From Alphaproteobacteria bacterium (GTDB lineage Bacteria; Pseudomonadota; Alphaproteobacteria; Sphingomonadales; Sphingomonadaceae), in the NCBI GenBank assembly GCA_016650315.1, contig JAENVZ010000008.1, positions 1-6,774 of the forward strand: a DNA stretch of 6,774 bases, in the 5' to 3' direction. Under the pieces are notes generated by a model. It did not search any database and had not been told where the DNA came from. It saw only the letters and a program-made list of their open reading frames with translations. The position numbers and the translations under genes are program-made. Positions 5,684-6,774 of the stretch are shown here, piece after piece. Position 1 is the stretch's first letter. The number at the start of each line of letters is the position of its first letter.

Positions 5684-6334
5684 TTATGTAAAGGAGCATT
5701 TATAGTAACTGTCCCACATATGGTGGCAACTTATCAGGTCGCCTCCAAACAGTTTGGTTACGCTATCGGAAGCATGAAATGCTCCTGTAACGGGATCGAA
5801 GCCATCGGCCCGCATAACCTCACCGGTAGGATCAAAAATAATGCCGGCCCAATTATCAAGTATGCCTTCAGGATTAAATGCAACACGTATGGGTGGCCCA
5901 TAATCTATGACATACGTGACACCGTCATCGGTCAGGTACTCGCTATATTGGCCGTCCGACTTATCGACTTCTGCCTTCGCTATAATCGCTTCGTAACGGC
6001 TATAGTTCGTAAGGAATTTTACCCACATCCCTGTGAATGAACCTAGCCATAGGGCGGGCAGTGAACACACCGCGGCGATGCTCAACAAGATTGGTACAAT
6101 AAGTACTGCAACTACCCGATTTCGAAGGCTTAAATCTCCCGTTCGTACAAACTTCACACCCCGAACAATGAGCAGAAGGCCAATACCCAAGCCTAAAGTT
6201 GCAATGAGCGGAAGGCCCAGAAGTGCAAGTAGAAATAGGATGGGCGCAGACCAAGATCCGATGAAACCGATAATGACCAATGCACCAAGCACTGCTAAAA
6301 ATAGTAAGGCAGAGTACTTAAGATAATCCCTCAC
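5684..6334 (-). CDS. Uncharacterised low-GC membrane protein downstream of smc
   Basis: I cannot name this family. From the chosen GTG at 6334 the product is 216 residues. Hydrophobic segments lie at about 9-26, 30-57 (long enough for one or two passes) and 74-98. A soluble C-terminal part of about 115 residues follows, with YVIDYGPPIRVAF (141-153), GILDNWAGIIFDPTGEV (157-173) and LFGGDL (195-200), ending in a C203/C213 pair that could form a disulfide if the domain is periplasmic. An ATG 42 bases upstream lies inside smc in another frame and adds a charged tail; the GTG has GGGGGAAG just before it, starting right after the smc stop. The gap to smc is ten bases, so translation may be coupled. 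Composition differs from neighbours: two 60-base lines counted by hand give 50% and 48% GC, against 63% in a ubiA line, and leucine codons TTA and CTA recur near the start. This suggests a foreign or recent gene. Confidence 0.75.
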   Translation of the reverse strand: MRDYLKYSALLFLAVLGALVIIGFIGSWSAPILFLLALLGLPLIATLGLGIGLLLIVRGVKFVRTGDLSLRNRVVAVLIVPILLSIAAVCSLPALWLGSFTGMWVKFLTNYSRYEAIIAKAEVDKSDGQYSEYLTDDGVTYVIDYGPPIRVAFNPEGILDNWAGIIFDPTGEVMRADGFDPVTGAFHASDSVTKLFGGDLISCHHMWDSYYKCSFT

Positions 6335-6344
6335 ATCTTCCCCC

Positions 6345-6774
6345 TCACTCCGCCGCCAGCAATTCCTCCGCCCCACCCAGATCCACCGACACCAACCGGC
6401 TCACGCCCTTTTCGATCATCGTCACGCCGAACAACCTGTGCATACGGCTCATGGTGACGGCGTTGTGGGTGACGATGAGGTAGCGGGTGCGGGTGTCTTG
6501 CACCATTTTGTCGAGCAGGTCGCAGAAGCGTTCGACGTTGGCGTCGTCCAGTGGCGCATCGACTTCGTCCAGGACGCAGATCGGGGCGGGGTTGGTGAGG
6601 AACAGGCCGAAGATCAGGGCAATGGCGGTCAGCGCCTGTTCGCCGCCTGACAGCAGCGTCAGGGTGGAGAGTTTTTTGCCCGGTGGCTGGGCCATGATTT
6701 CAAGGCCGGCCTCAAGCGGGTCGTCGCTGTCTATGAGTTTCAGATGCGCCTGACCGCCGTTGAACAGGGCGGTG
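6345..6774 (-). CDS. smc: Chromosome segregation protein SMC, C-terminal end (5' part outside window)
   Basis: This is the last 142 residues of SMC, the ATPase that with ScpA and ScpB organises and compacts the nucleoid. The visible part is the C-terminal lobe of the ABC-type head. It begins in the region reading [20 protein letters not shown], followed by the signature loop [19 protein letters not shown] (visible residues 40-58), Walker B and D-loop [16 protein letters not shown] (65-80), and the switch histidine in [14 protein letters not shown] (H103). All catalytic elements of this lobe look intact. The coiled coil, hinge and Walker A lobe lie beyond the right edge. The short tail after the head ends [10 protein letters not shown]. 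RecN and other ABC ATPases share these motifs, but the [16 protein letters not shown] Walker B and THN segment with GVT are characteristic of SMC. Confidence 0.93.
   Translation of the reverse strand, partial: TALFNGGQAHLKLIDSDDPLEAGLEIMAQPPGKKLSTLTLLSGGEQALTAIALIFGLFLTNPAPICVLDEVDAPLDDANVERFCDLLDKMVQDTRTRYLIVTHNAVTMSRMHRLFGVTMIEKGVSRLVSVDLGGAEELLAAE

Noticed and set aside
5720..6040. A 106-codon plus-strand frame in the low-GC region that could be a small gene.
   Set aside because: It is antisense to the membrane protein, which has clear spans and a good start; the plus-strand translation has no coherent pattern.
1..6774. A CRISPR array, defence island, toxin-antitoxin pair, insertion sequence, tRNA or rRNA gene.
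   Set aside because: No regularly spaced direct repeats, transposase motifs, or structured RNA gene patterns were seen; the repeats present are isolated intergenic palindromes.

Overview
The window looks like ordinary chromosomal DNA of a high-GC alphaproteobacterium, most likely a sphingomonad. I infer this from the gene content (a plant-type glutamate-cysteine ligase directly downstream of rsmE, divergent from ubiA), the GC-rich coding style, and intergenic palindromic repeats of the kind common in Sphingomonas and Sphingobium. The taxonomic call is inference, not a search result.

Layout from left to right. (1) The 3' part of a LytM/M23-domain, EnvC-like cell-division factor on + (1-770); all its zinc ligands appear lost. 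(2) A large polytopic membrane protein on + with a C-terminal isoprenylcysteine-carboxyl-methyltransferase-like domain (818-2128). (3) A palindromic repeat made of two hairpins, lying between convergent genes (2141-2216). (4) gshA on - (2226-3599), preceded on the same strand by rsmE (3680-4426), a probable rsmE-gshA unit. (5) A short divergent spacer mostly filled by a 74-bp long inverted repeat (4467-4540). (6) ubiA on + (4549-5451), with a probable TTG start whose ribosome binding site abuts that repeat. (7) A 232-bp convergent spacer with one repeat of each family (5459-5550 and 5581-5653). (8) A low-GC, uncharacterised membrane protein on - (5684-6334), ten bases downstream of (9) the 3' end of smc (6345-6774, -).

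The functions are mainly housekeeping: septal peptidoglycan remodelling, glutathione synthesis, 16S rRNA U1498 methylation, ubiquinone prenylation and chromosome organisation by SMC. I see no defence system, CRISPR array, insertion sequence, tRNA or rRNA gene. The points most worth a second look are the two interleaved repeat families, one of which forms most of the ubiA/rsmE control region; the compositionally foreign membrane protein attached to smc; the apparent loss of the hairpin cysteine pair in GshA; the complete loss of the zinc site in the LytM factor; and the methyltransferase-like protein with an unusually long membrane N-terminus.
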